Positions 9,181-17,339 of a DNA stretch of 64,000 nt are shown in pieces. The notes beneath the pieces were generated by a model, which made no database searches, had not been told where the DNA came from, and saw only the letters and a list, made by a program, of their open reading frames with translations. How positions within the stretch are numbered: the stretch's first letter is position 1; the number at the start of each line of letters is the position of its first letter. The position numbers and the translations under genes are program-made. The stretch is from a bacterium (GTDB lineage Bacteria > Myxococcota_A > UBA9160 > UBA4427), in assembly GCA_024742285.1 (NCBI GenBank), contig JANSYR010000002.1, forward strand, positions 1-64,000, written 5' to 3'.

Positions 9181-10118
9181 CGGGTCAGCGGCGACCAGGT
9201 ATGGCGGAGCGGACGCAGAGGGCGGAGCCCGTCCGAGGGGTCGGCCCGCCAGGACCGCTCCTCGCTCTCGACGTTCGCCGGCTCCTTTCGTGCCTGTCCC
9301 TCGGCCCGGAAGCCGGTCTGGACCCGCTCGATCGTTTCCTGGATGTCGTAGGGGAGCCAGCAATGACCGCTCTCGAACTCGTCGCCCTCGCCCTCGAGGT
9401 CGAGGTGGAATTCGATCATCGTGGTCGGATGCGCGTGGGCCGCGCGGAACATCACGCCCGGGTCGACCGTGTGATCCGACCAGCCCGCCCGGATCGAGAC
9501 GCCGTCGAAGACGGCGTCGAGGGCAGCGAGGCTGTCGATCGCGGCGAGGTTCGCCTCCGCCGCCGGGGCCGGGTAGCCCGACACGCAGTGGAGGAGGGTG
9601 AGGTCGCGCCCGCCCGCACGTTCGATCACACGGGCGGCGTGGGCGACCTCGTCGAGGGTCGCCATCCCGGTGGAGAGCACGAGGGGCAGGCCCGTGCGTG
9701 CGCAGGCTTCGAGCAGATCGTCCCAGAGAAGCTCGTAGGACGCGATCTTGAGGAAGTCGACGAAGGGGGACAGCGCGGTGACCGCGTCGAGATAGAAGGG
9801 CGTGCATCCGAAGGCGACGCCCCGTTCCCGACATCGGTGGGCGATCGGCGCCAGGAAACGTTCCGGGAGCTCCCAACGCCGGCGGGCGCGATGGGTCGCG
9901 CTCTGGCGGAGGATCTCCGGCGCAAAGAGCTCGTCGATCCGGAAGAGCTGGAACTTCACCCCGTCGCAGCCGATCTCGGCCGCACGGTCGACGAAGCGCA
10001 GGGCACGCTCGAGGTCGCACTGATGGTTGCTCGACACCTCGGCGACGAACCGGGGCGCGGTGGAGAGCGGGCTCGGGTCGGCAGAATCGTCCGTCCGGGT
10101 GTTTCGATCTGAATGCAT
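9177..10118 (-). CDS. pseI: Pseudaminic acid synthase PseI (NeuB barrel, SAF domain missing)
   Basis: PseI condenses 2,4-diacetamido-2,4,6-trideoxy-L-altrose with phosphoenolpyruvate. The NeuB TIM barrel is clear: FVAEVSSNHQCDLERAL, CDGVKFQLFRIDELFAPEIL, KIASYELLWDDLLEACARTG, LVLSTGMATLDEV, GWSDHT and a metal-site-like IEFHLDLEGEGDE. At about 313 aa the protein ends shortly after the barrel. The C-terminal antifreeze-like SAF domain of typical 340-350 aa synthases, which completes the partner's active site, is not visible. Start ATG 10118 (MHSDRN) or the in-frame ATG 10127 are both possible. It is the first gene of a minus-strand pair with pseG. Confidence 0.8.
   Translation of the reverse strand: MHSDRNTRTDDSADPSPLSTAPRFVAEVSSNHQCDLERALRFVDRAAEIGCDGVKFQLFRIDELFAPEILRQSATHRARRRWELPERFLAPIAHRCRERGVAFGCTPFYLDAVTALSPFVDFLKIASYELLWDDLLEACARTGLPLVLSTGMATLDEVAHAARVIERAGGRDLTLLHCVSGYPAPAAEANLAAIDSLAALDAVFDGVSIRAGWSDHTVDPGVMFRAAHAHPTTMIEFHLDLEGEGDEFESGHCWLPYDIQETIERVQTGFRAEGQARKEPANVESEERSWRADPSDGLRPLRPLRHTWSPLTR
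10079..10093. promoter_or_regulatory. Degenerate palindromic enhancer-like site 4
   Basis: CGGCAGAATCGTCCG matches the locus palindrome CGGCAGAATCTGCCG at 13 of 15 bases. It lies inside the 5' end of pseI, 169 bp upstream of the sigma-54 promoter at 10263. Being within coding sequence and imperfect, it is less certain than the other three sites. Confidence 0.35.
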
Positions 10119-10262
10119 GGATTTCATCTCGCAATCGGGTTTCGGCTTCGAGCGCGTTCTGGACGCGCGCGGAGAAGACTCCCCTGCGTAGTGCAAGGCG
10201 TGTACCGGGATCAGGAACGATCTCGCGCGCGCAGGAGCTGCGATCGTCCGAGCCGGTGCGCT

Positions 10263-10278
10263 TGGCATCGGGATTGCT
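10263..10278 (+). promoter_or_regulatory. Sigma-54 promoter for the fliD operon
   Basis: TGGCATCGGGATTGCT has perfect GG-N10-GC spacing. The predicted transcript start is near 10289, 46 bases before the ATG at 10335. It lies in the divergent interval between pseI and the unknown gene that precedes fliD. Confidence 0.75.
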
Positions 10279-10334
10279 GTTTCGAGTGCTAGGACCCGCG
10301 GCTGCACGCCGGCGGGTCGGGAGGCACCGAAGCG

Positions 10335-10958
10335 ATGGACCTGATTCTCAATGGCGAACCGCAGCGACTCGACACGTCCGAGTGCGCGAACCTCGCGGAG
10401 CTCGTCACGATGGCCGAGACCGTGTCGACGAGCGGCGAGGCGTCGGTCGTCGTCGCGGTGGAGGTCGACGGGGAGGCGCTCTCGCCCGAGGCGCTCTCGG
10501 GCCTCGAACAGCATTCCCTCGACGGCGTCGGCCGGGTCGAGATCCTGCGCCGACCGACCCGGGCCGTGGCACGTTCCGTCCTCGAGCAGGGCGCGGACTA
10601 TTGCGGACAGGTCCAGTCGGCGATCGGCCAGTGCGTGGTCCACTTCCGAAGCGGCCGAAGCGACCTCGGCAACGAGCTCTTCGCGGACGTGACGGATTCG
10701 CTCACGGTCCTCACGAGTATCGCCAACTCGGTCGCCTCCATCCTCGACGAGGCGGCCCAGTCCCTCGCCGACGTCCAGCGCGAGATCTACCCCTGGCTCG
10801 AAGCGCTGGTGGAGGCGCAGACGGATGCGGATCCGCTCCGGATCGCCGACCTCCTCGAGTACGAGATCACCCCCCGCATCGGCAACTGGAGCGTCGTCAT
10901 GCGCGCAGCGGCTGCAAGCGTCGACCCGACCGAGGGGGATGCCCCGCTTTCGAGTTGA
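10335..10958 (+). CDS. Unknown flagellar-locus protein, possible beta-grasp N-domain
   Basis: I do not recognise this 207-aa protein. Residues 1-75 alternate strands and a helix in a way compatible with a small beta-grasp fold (start MDLILNGEPQRL; later a VEVDGEALSPEAL turn and a GRVEILRRP strand). Residues 80-195 are mainly helical and acidic, with one Cys-containing segment (GADYCGQVQSAIGQCVVHF). There is no signal peptide or membrane segment. ATG 10335 follows a GGGAGG about 11 bases upstream. It is the first gene after a sigma-54 promoter and directly precedes fliD, so a role as a filament chaperone or flagellar regulator is plausible but unproven. Confidence 0.75.
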   Translation: MDLILNGEPQRLDTSECANLAELVTMAETVSTSGEASVVVAVEVDGEALSPEALSGLEQHSLDGVGRVEILRRPTRAVARSVLEQGADYCGQVQSAIGQCVVHFRSGRSDLGNELFADVTDSLTVLTSIANSVASILDEAAQSLADVQREIYPWLEALVEAQTDADPLRIADLLEYEITPRIGNWSVVMRAAAASVDPTEGDAPLSS

Positions 10959-11077
10959 AACGCGCGGTGCCCAGGCCTCATCCGGTCGCGGCGGAGCACC
11001 GATAGCGGACGCTGGGATGCTTGCTTCCGGGCGCGCGCCGATGATTCGTCGCGCTTCGCCCTGATGGGGTTCATGTC

Positions 11078-12604
11078 ATGGCAACAGGCTTGATCGGTCG
11101 CCCGACCTTCGGTGGCCTCGCCAGCGGTCTCGATACGAACGCGCTCCTCTCGGGGCTGCTCGAGATCGAGCGGATTCCCCTGAACCGACTGCAGTCGCGT
11201 CGGTCGGAGATCCAGACGCAGCGCAATCTCATGCGCGAGCTCAACAGCAAGCTCGTCACCCTGAGCGACGCTGCGAAGGCGCTCGACAACCGCAACGACA
11301 CGGGCTCCGCGAACTCGGCCAGCGAAGAGTTCCTCCGCTACAGCGGAAGCTCGTCCAACGAGAACGTCGTCACGGTCAGCGCCGGATCCGGCGCCTCGCC
11401 CGGAGACATCGATGTCCTGGTCCAGGAGCTCGCGACGGGATCTCGGCGGTTCTCGACGGCCTACACGGACCCGGATGCGATCGCTCTGGCCGAAGGCACC
11501 GCGATCACGATCGCGCTCCCGAATGGTGATCCGGACGCGATCCCCGAGGTGGAGCCCACGGTGATCACGGTGACGGGCGGCGAGGGCGGCACGAGCCTCC
11601 AGAACCTCCGCGACCAGATCAACACCTCCGCGGACAACGGCAGCACGGTCCGTGCGGACGTCCTGCAGGTCTCGGACAGCGAGTTCCGCCTCGTGCTGAC
11701 GTCCACGGGAACGGGAGACTCGAACAATCTGTTCGTGTCCGGTGCCCTCGCGATCGATCCAGCCCTCTCGAGCGATGCGACGAACGCGACGGTCCAGATC
11801 TTCGGTCAGACGATCGAGCGCGAGACGAACTTCATCGACGACGTGCTCACGGGCGTCACGCTCGAGCTCGTCGGCCCGGCCGAACTCGACGATGACGACG
11901 TACCCCAGTCCGAGACGTTGACGATCGGGGTCGACGTCGAAGAGATCGCGACCGGAATCGAGTCGTTCATCACCGCCTACAACGACGTCGTTTCGTTCAT
12001 CGATCAGCAGTTCTCGTACAACGAGACGACGAAGACGTCGGGACCGCTCGCGGGCGATTCGACGCTCCGGGGCGTCCAGTCCCGCCTCCGCGACATGGTG
12101 AGTCGGGGATACGCCTTCGAGGCCAATCCGAACAACCCCTTCGCGCCGAGCGGAGAAGGCGCGCTCGGTGGCTCCATTACGGGAATCGGGATCACCCTCG
12201 AGAGCGGCGGACGGCTGTCCCTCGATCAGGAGAAGCTGGAGGAAGCGCTCGCGCGCGATGCGTTGTCGGTCGCCCAGTTCTTCCGCGGGAACGTTCGTTC
12301 GACGCCGGCGAACCAGGATCAGATCGATCTGGATCCCACGATCACCCCCGATCTCTACGACGAGGGCTTCGCTCAGCTCTTCGCGCAGGAGCTCGAAGGG
12401 CTCGTTCGCTCCGGCGACGGAACACTCGCGGAGCGCGAAGAGGCCTTCGAACGGAGAATCAGGACCTTCGACGACTCCATCGAGCGCTTCGAGGCGCGTC
12501 TCTCACAGCGCGAGGAGAGCCTGGTGCTCCGCTTCAGTGAGCTCGAGCGGATCGTCGCCGGGCTGCAGAATCAACAGGGCTTCCTGTCGAGCATCCCGGC
12601 ATGA
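11078..12604 (+). CDS. fliD: Flagellar filament cap protein FliD (HAP2)
   Basis: FliD forms the oligomeric cap at the filament tip that folds incoming flagellin. The 508-aa protein has the family N-terminal signature (FGGLASGLDTNALLSGLLEI, then LQSRRSEI), a threonine/asparagine-rich variable centre, and the C-terminal coiled coil (FDDSIERFEARLSQREESL, then RFSELERIVAGLQNQQGFL). Residues around 290-325 (ITAYNDVVSFIDQQF) match the conserved FliD_C region. ATG 11078 gives the standard N-terminus. The 119-bp leader upstream has no convincing promoter, so transcription probably comes from the sigma-54 promoter at 10263. Its stop overlaps the next gene (ATGA). Confidence 0.93.
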   Translation: MATGLIGRPTFGGLASGLDTNALLSGLLEIERIPLNRLQSRRSEIQTQRNLMRELNSKLVTLSDAAKALDNRNDTGSANSASEEFLRYSGSSSNENVVTVSAGSGASPGDIDVLVQELATGSRRFSTAYTDPDAIALAEGTAITIALPNGDPDAIPEVEPTVITVTGGEGGTSLQNLRDQINTSADNGSTVRADVLQVSDSEFRLVLTSTGTGDSNNLFVSGALAIDPALSSDATNATVQIFGQTIERETNFIDDVLTGVTLELVGPAELDDDDVPQSETLTIGVDVEEIATGIESFITAYNDVVSFIDQQFSYNETTKTSGPLAGDSTLRGVQSRLRDMVSRGYAFEANPNNPFAPSGEGALGGSITGIGITLESGGRLSLDQEKLEEALARDALSVAQFFRGNVRSTPANQDQIDLDPTITPDLYDEGFAQLFAQELEGLVRSGDGTLAEREEAFERRIRTFDDSIERFEARLSQREESLVLRFSELERIVAGLQNQQGFLSSIPA

Positions 12605-12984
12605 CGCGCGAATCGAACGAACCGGACGCGACGAGCGCGGACGCGGCGGCCCTCGAGCTGCTGGCGGCGACCGAAGCGATCCATGCGGCGCTCCTCGGTG
12701 ATGGGGAGATCGACGGAATCGGCGACGCCTATGATCGGCGCGAGCGCGCTTTCGAGTCGCTCCATGCTCGGATCGAGGACGAGGAGCCGCCGAAGCTCGG
12801 CCCCGCGGCGCGCGCCGCGATCCAGCGCGTGCGCGTCCTCGACGAGGCCATCCTCGAGGTCGGCTTCGCGGAGGCGACCGCGATCCGAGACGAGCGGCAG
12901 TCGTTGCGTAGGCGCCGCTCCGCGATCCAGGCTCACGCGGCCCGTGAACGCGAACAGCCGCGGGTGGTGACCGTCAAGGTCTGA
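12601..12984 (+). CDS. FliT-like small helical flagellar protein
   Basis: This 127-aa, mostly helical, charged protein is translationally coupled to fliD by an ATGA overlap. Its position, size and helical content match FliT, the FliD export chaperone, which typically follows fliD. Sequence similarity of FliT proteins is weak and I see no diagnostic motif, so the name rests on context. Visible elements are an acidic N-terminus, two helical segments (LLAATEAIHAALL; AAIQRVRVLDEAILEVGF) and a basic tail rich in Arg (RRRRSAIQAHAAREREQPRV). Confidence 0.5.
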   Translation: MTRESNEPDATSADAAALELLAATEAIHAALLGDGEIDGIGDAYDRRERAFESLHARIEDEEPPKLGPAARAAIQRVRVLDEAILEVGFAEATAIRDERQSLRRRRSAIQAHAAREREQPRVVTVKV

Positions 12985-12993
12985 CACGTCGGC

Positions 12994-13008
12994 CCGTCCT
13001 CGGGACGG
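12994..13008. terminator. GC hairpin after the fliD operon
   Basis: CCGTCC and GGACGG form a 6-bp stem with a 3-nt loop, 10 bases after the stop codon of the FliT-like gene. There is no adjacent T-run; a T5 run occurs 40 bases later. The remaining 200 bp up to the next gene holds no convincing sigma-54 site or other gene. Confidence 0.3.
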
Positions 13009-13216
13009 CGGCGTCGTGGGATCCGACGGACCCCGGGATTCCACTCAAGTCGGATCTTTTTCGCGACGATGTGAGGCCATGGACCCACGGTGGCTCCGCT
13101 GCCGGTGTCCTGCGCATCTCCGGGTGCGCTCTCGATGGAGACGCTGAGGGGTGTCTCCGCGAACCGGATCGCGTGGGCGTCTCGCGCCCGCCGTCGCGAC
13201 CGCGCGGGATGACCTC

Positions 13217-13609
13217 ATGTCCGAAGAAGCCGAGCCCAACGGGACGATCGTCGTGGTGGATCCCGATAGCGCTTCGCGCAACGATGCCGAAGACCTCGAG
13301 GACGAATTCGATCGCCAGGTGATCGCGATGGACTCGATGGACTTCGACACCGAGGCCTCCGAGGACGTCCTCGAGGCGTCCGTCTACATCATCTGCTGGA
13401 ACCTCGGTATCCGCGCCGGCGCCGATCTGATCGAGGAAGTGCGGTCGAACCCTCGCCTCGCGGACAAGAAGATCCTCGTCGCGCTCGACGAGCCGACGCG
13501 GACCAAGGCCCGGTGGGCGATGATGCTCGGCGCCGATGCGATCTGCTCACTTCCGTACGATCCGGAAGAGGTGGGCGCGCGGCTCGAAGCCCTCGAGCAG
13601 GCCGCCTGA
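13217..13609 (+). CDS. Degenerate CheY-like receiver protein
   Basis: This stand-alone, 130-aa receiver-domain protein aligns with CheY, but key residues are missing. The first strand reads TIVVVDPDSASRN (only part of the acidic pair). The phospho-acceptor strand reads YIICWNLGIRAGADLI, where CheY has SDWNMP, so a Cys replaces the phospho-aspartate. The last conserved strand reads ICSLPYDPEEV, with Leu replacing the conserved Lys before Pro. It therefore probably cannot be phosphorylated in the usual way and may act as a constitutive binding partner. ATG 13217 starts the domain directly; an in-frame GTG at 13151 would add a tail. The codon phases and alternating strand/helix pattern support a real gene. 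Confidence 0.75.
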   Translation: MSEEAEPNGTIVVVDPDSASRNDAEDLEDEFDRQVIAMDSMDFDTEASEDVLEASVYIICWNLGIRAGADLIEEVRSNPRLADKKILVALDEPTRTKARWAMMLGADAICSLPYDPEEVGARLEALEQAA

Positions 13610-13636
13610 CACGCGCGACGCCGTCGATCCAGAGGT

Positions 13637-13651
13637 CGGCAGAATCTGCCG
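13637..13651. promoter_or_regulatory. Palindromic enhancer-like site 2
   Basis: A second perfect copy of CGGCAGAATCTGCCG, 81 bp upstream of the sigma-54 promoter at 13733 and 27 bp after the degenerate receiver gene. Confidence 0.65.
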
Positions 13652-13732
13652 CGAGGCGGTTTCGATTCGCGAGCCCCCGATTCGTTCTGAAACGCGCGCC
13701 CCCGCTCTCGCAGCGGAGAGGGCGCCGCCAGC

Positions 13733-13748
13733 TGGCACGACCCTTGCG
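13733..13748 (+). promoter_or_regulatory. Sigma-54 promoter for the PilZ-regulator operon
   Basis: TGGCACGACCCTTGCG matches the full -24/-12 consensus with GG-N10-GC. The predicted start near 13759 leaves a leader of about 85 nt before ATG 13845. Confidence 0.85.
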
Positions 13749-13844
13749 ATCTCTCCGGGGCGTGGACGTGGACCGGTGCGCCAGGCATCGGCCGCGACCC
13801 GCCTGGACGTCGATCCGACGTCCGAATCGGGGGGATGCATCGGA

Positions 13845-14540
13845 ATGTGGGGGCGCACCAGCGAACGGGGCGATCTCGGCGACGGGGCCGGAGAGCGCGC
13901 GGCGAAGCCGAGTGGCGACTTCGCGTCGGGGCGCCGCGCCTACTACCGCGTCGAAGGCATCCTGCCCATCCGCCTGACGCCCCTCGCGCCCGAGGAGGTC
14001 GACGCCGCCCTCTTCGATCTCTCGATGCCGGATCCGCTGTGCGCCCCGGTCGGGGAGGGCGAGGAGGACACGCCGCTCATGGCCCGGCTCCGGCGCATCG
14101 AGGAGAAGCTCGATCTGCTGCTCGGGGTCGCCCCGATCGACGTGCCCCGACAGCTGAGCGGACGGGATCGTCGACCCCTCGTCTTCTCGGGGAGCGGTCT
14201 CGCCGTGGAGATCGACGGGACCTACGCGTCGGGCGACGCCTACCGCGTCGAGATCCTGCTGCCGCCCCCCTATGCGCGGACCCTACGCGCGGTCGGCTAC
14301 GCGGCGCGCGACGGACGGCCGGAGGTCGGACCCGACACACGGCAGCCGCTTCCGCTCGCGTTGACGCACATGGACGACGAAGATCGCGATGCCCTCGTCG
14401 CGTACAGCTACGACCTCCAGCGCTTCGCGCTTCGCGCGCGGACCGAAGGTGCCGGACGACGTGCGGGAGAGACGAAGCGCCTCACGGTCGTTCGCGGTCC
14501 GCACGGACCTGCGGAAATCCCGGGAGGGCCCTTCGCATGA
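13845..14540 (+). CDS. PilZ-domain protein of the flagellar locus
   Basis: This 231-aa protein is probably a cyclic-di-GMP receptor. PilZ hallmarks are split by an insert: GRRAYYRVEGILPIRL near residue 28 (RxxxR-type motif) and VFSGSGLAVEI near residue 114, in the place of the (D/N)xSxxG motif though the leading Asp/Asn is absent. Between them is a helical segment (LMARLRRIEEKLDLLLGV) found in several flagellar PilZ proteins. ATG 13845 is preceded by GGGGGA; the long open frame upstream crosses the promoter and is ignored. First gene of a sigma-54-driven operon, coupled by ATGA to the TPR gene. Confidence 0.75.
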   Translation: MWGRTSERGDLGDGAGERAAKPSGDFASGRRAYYRVEGILPIRLTPLAPEEVDAALFDLSMPDPLCAPVGEGEEDTPLMARLRRIEEKLDLLLGVAPIDVPRQLSGRDRRPLVFSGSGLAVEIDGTYASGDAYRVEILLPPPYARTLRAVGYAARDGRPEVGPDTRQPLPLALTHMDDEDRDALVAYSYDLQRFALRARTEGAGRRAGETKRLTVVRGPHGPAEIPGGPFA

Positions 14541-16582
14541 AGCGCCGATGGCGGACGATGCTCGGGCTGCTCCTGTCGGTCGCTTTCGCGAGTCCCGTCG
14601 CCGCCGCCGACGGCCTGCTGCCGAGTCCCTATGACATCCTGCGCGACCGGGGACTCGATACACCGCTTCTCGACGCCGTGCCCTACTGCGTCCCGCCCGG
14701 CCTCGATCCGGCGGTGGAGCCCGTCCTCGATCAGGCTGCGGCCGGGGAGTGGCGCGAAGCGCGGGAGGTCCTGGCCGACTGGGTGGTGGGGCTCGACGCG
14801 CCGGGGCTCGAGCTGGTCGCGCTCGACGCGGTGCTCGCGAGCCGGCAGGCCGAGGATCGAGCGGACCGGCTCGAGGTGGAAGACCACCTGCGCGCGATCC
14901 TGCGACGCTCGGACACCGACCGCGTGGAGCTCTGCATGCGGCTCGAGCTCGCGCGGATCCTGCTCACGATGGATCGTGATTCCGAGGCGGCGGCGCAGCT
15001 GACCCGCGCGAGCCGACGACTCGACGAGCAGACGAGCGCCAGCCGTCATACCGAGGAGATCGCCTTCTGGCGGGCGGAGATCCTCTATCGACGCGGAAGC
15101 GCCTTCGATGCGCATCTCGCCTACCGGAAGCTGAGTCGATCGAAGGATGCGCGGCTCGCGCTGGCGTCCCGTCTTCGCCTCACGGATCTCTCCTTCGACT
15201 CGGGGAAGATCGAGAAGGTGAGCGACGAGTACGAAGCGCTGCTGCCACGCGCCTCGGCCTATGGTGCCTCGGTCGCGGGCTGGGCCCGACGGGCGGCGGA
15301 AGCGGCCCTGGATGCCGGTGAGCACGGAAGGGCCCTGCGCTGGCTCGAGCGATTCCTCGAGAGCGGGCCGGACCGCAACGCGCGGGATGTCGTCGAGGTG
15401 CGCCTCGCCGATCTCGACGTCGTGTACGACGATCCGTTGCTTGCGAGAAAACGCCTTTCCGGTGTCTCCAACCGGCAGCGGTCGGATCCGCTGGGTGCGC
15501 TGGCGTCCGTTCGGGCCATCGATCTCGGCGTCGCGCCCGGCTCGCCGGATCAGCGTCTCGACGCGCTCCTTCGCACGCTCCGCGACCAGCGAGATGGCGT
15601 TCGGCGCTATGCGCTCGGGGTGCTCATGCGAGAGCTCCGGCATCGCGGTGACCTCGACGGCGCCCTGGCCGTGGCAACGCGGCTCGCCTACGAAGGCATC
15701 GACCCCGTCGTCACGCCGGACTACGCCGAGGGCCTCGACGCCATCCTGGCGGAGCTCGTCCGTCGACGGGTCGGCGGCGGGGACTGCAGCGAGCTCGTTC
15801 GCGCCCTCGGCGGTCGCTACGGGATCCTGATCGAGCGCGCCTCCCAGCCCGAGGCCTTCGCCCGGGTCGGGGAGTGCTTCGAAGAGATGGAGCTGCCCTG
15901 GCTCGCGGCGACGCTCTACCGAACGATCACGCGTCGCTTCGGAACCGCGGGGGCGGAACGGATCGCGCTCCCCCTGGCGCGCGCGTCCCTCTCCGTCGGC
16001 GAGATCACGCTCGCGCGGCGCGTCGCCAGTGCGGCTCTCGAGGAGCCGGACGACTCGGCGCACGAATGGCTTGCGATCCTCGCGGAGGCGGACTTCATCG
16101 AGGGGCGCTTCGCGGAGTCCGCCGAGGGCATCCGGAAGATTCTCGACCAGCCGGACCTCCGTCGGGACCGCGGACGGCTCGTCCGTCTCCTCGCGCTGAC
16201 CCTCGAGGCCAGCGGAAGTCGGAGCGACGCGCGTTTCGTCGGAGAACGGGTTCCGGGTTGGCTGGCCGAGGGCGATGTCGCGCCCGGCGCCCGGGCTGCG
16301 CTGATCGAGGCGGCGATCCTGGCCGCCCACGCCCATCGCAAGGCCGGACGGTCGAAGGAGGCGCAGCCTCTCTACCGCGTCGTCGACACCCACGCGGAAG
16401 CCGGGGCCCTGCGCTCGTCCGCGCGATTCTGGCTCGGGCTCGACGGTGCAGTCGACGGCGAGGGCGCACCGGCCTGGGGCGAGGACCCGAACGTCGCGCT
16501 CGGACCACCCTGGGCGCGCTACGCCACCTTCGAAGAGCGCGTCGGCCCTCTGTGGAAGGCCTACGGCCGGAGCGTCCAGTGA
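14537..16582 (+). CDS. Exported TPR-repeat protein
   Basis: The 681-aa protein starts with a signal peptide (MKRRWRTMLGLLLSVAFA, cleavage likely after the following SPVAAA) and is then almost entirely helical, with repeated helix pairs of TPR type. Examples are AEILYRRGSAFDAHLAYRKL and AAEAALDAGEHGRALRWLER. It is probably periplasmic or outer-membrane-associated, serving as a scaffold. A Cys pair (VPYC near residue 54; GGGDCSEL near 417) could form a disulfide. It is coupled by ATGA to the PilZ gene upstream. A motility-linked assembly role is inferred only from the operon. I do not recognise an exact family. Confidence 0.75.
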   Translation: MKRRWRTMLGLLLSVAFASPVAAADGLLPSPYDILRDRGLDTPLLDAVPYCVPPGLDPAVEPVLDQAAAGEWREAREVLADWVVGLDAPGLELVALDAVLASRQAEDRADRLEVEDHLRAILRRSDTDRVELCMRLELARILLTMDRDSEAAAQLTRASRRLDEQTSASRHTEEIAFWRAEILYRRGSAFDAHLAYRKLSRSKDARLALASRLRLTDLSFDSGKIEKVSDEYEALLPRASAYGASVAGWARRAAEAALDAGEHGRALRWLERFLESGPDRNARDVVEVRLADLDVVYDDPLLARKRLSGVSNRQRSDPLGALASVRAIDLGVAPGSPDQRLDALLRTLRDQRDGVRRYALGVLMRELRHRGDLDGALAVATRLAYEGIDPVVTPDYAEGLDAILAELVRRRVGGGDCSELVRALGGRYGILIERASQPEAFARVGECFEEMELPWLAATLYRTITRRFGTAGAERIALPLARASLSVGEITLARRVASAALEEPDDSAHEWLAILAEADFIEGRFAESAEGIRKILDQPDLRRDRGRLVRLLALTLEASGSRSDARFVGERVPGWLAEGDVAPGARAALIEAAILAAHAHRKAGRSKEAQPLYRVVDTHAEAGALRSSARFWLGLDGAVDGEGAPAWGEDPNVALGPPWARYATFEERVGPLWKAYGRSVQ

Positions 16583-16604
16583 TCGCACCGGGAAAGGCGC
16601 CCTC

Positions 16605-17339
16605 GTGAGGCCGACGACGAGACACGCGAACGAAGACTGCGCGCCGTCGGCGCGGACTACGCTCACGCAGGCCCTCGCGAGTGAGAGCCGCGGTGCCCTC
16701 GCGCGCGTCGAGCTCGCCGCGAGCGAGCTCGAACGAAGCGGGCTCGCGCCTGCGCTCGCCGCGCGGGTCTCGACGATTCGTGCGGCCGTCGCCGAGCTCG
16801 ATGGCCTGCTCGGCAAGATCGATCTCCTTTCCGACCCCGAGCGCGTGCCGGCCGTCGCGAAGATCGACTTCGCGCGCGTCGCGAGTGCCGTCGTCGAACG
16901 ACTCCGACCGGGCCTGCGGGCACGCGGGGTCGAGGTCGTCTGGGGTGGGCCGGAAGAACACGCGGAGGGGCTCGAGGTCGCGGTACCGCGGCCCACCGTC
17001 GAGCTCCTCAGTGTCGGTCTCGTACGTCTCGTCGTGGGGGCCGTGGCGCCCCAGGGCGGGGCGGACGATCTCGGGACCGCTCCCGGCACCGTCGTTCTCG
17101 CCGCGACGCGAAGGGGCGACGACGTCTGTCTCGTCGCGCGGTGTGAGAGAAAAGAAGCCTCTCCGCGATTCGATCGGACGGCGCGGCTCGAGCTCGAGGT
17201 CGTGTTGGCGGAGTGGTCGGGGGCCTTCCTGGTCGGGGACGACGTCCGTCGGGTCGAGGTGGGGTTCGCGCTGCCGGCCAGCGGCGGCGATGCAATCGAT
17301 ACCATCGACGGCGGCGCGTCGGAGCGCGGTTCGATATGA
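16605..17339 (+). CDS. Degenerate sensor kinase-like protein
   Basis: This 244-aa cytoplasmic protein resembles the core of a small histidine kinase but lacks catalytic features. The dimerisation helix reads ALASESRGALARVELAASEL, where active kinases have an H-E-x-x-N/R-P motif; Ser stands at the His position. The region resembling the ATP-binding lid (VPRPTVELLSVGLVRLVVGA) lacks the conserved Asn, and no G1/G2 glycine boxes follow. FleS-type kinases usually occupy this position beside the FleR/FlrC regulator. GTG 16605 is the chosen start, 22 bp after the TPR gene. Its stop overlaps the next gene (ATGA). The kinase-like reading is inference from pattern and context. Confidence 0.6.
   Translation: MRPTTRHANEDCAPSARTTLTQALASESRGALARVELAASELERSGLAPALAARVSTIRAAVAELDGLLGKIDLLSDPERVPAVAKIDFARVASAVVERLRPGLRARGVEVVWGGPEEHAEGLEVAVPRPTVELLSVGLVRLVVGAVAPQGGADDLGTAPGTVVLAATRRGDDVCLVARCERKEASPRFDRTARLELEVVLAEWSGAFLVGDDVRRVEVGFALPASGGDAIDTIDGGASERGSI

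Noticed and set aside
11009-11034. Possible sigma-54 promoter before fliD (GGATGCTTGC region)
   Set aside because: The GG-N10-GC spacing only fits with a mismatched -24 element (CGGACG); the good promoter at 10263 can serve fliD.
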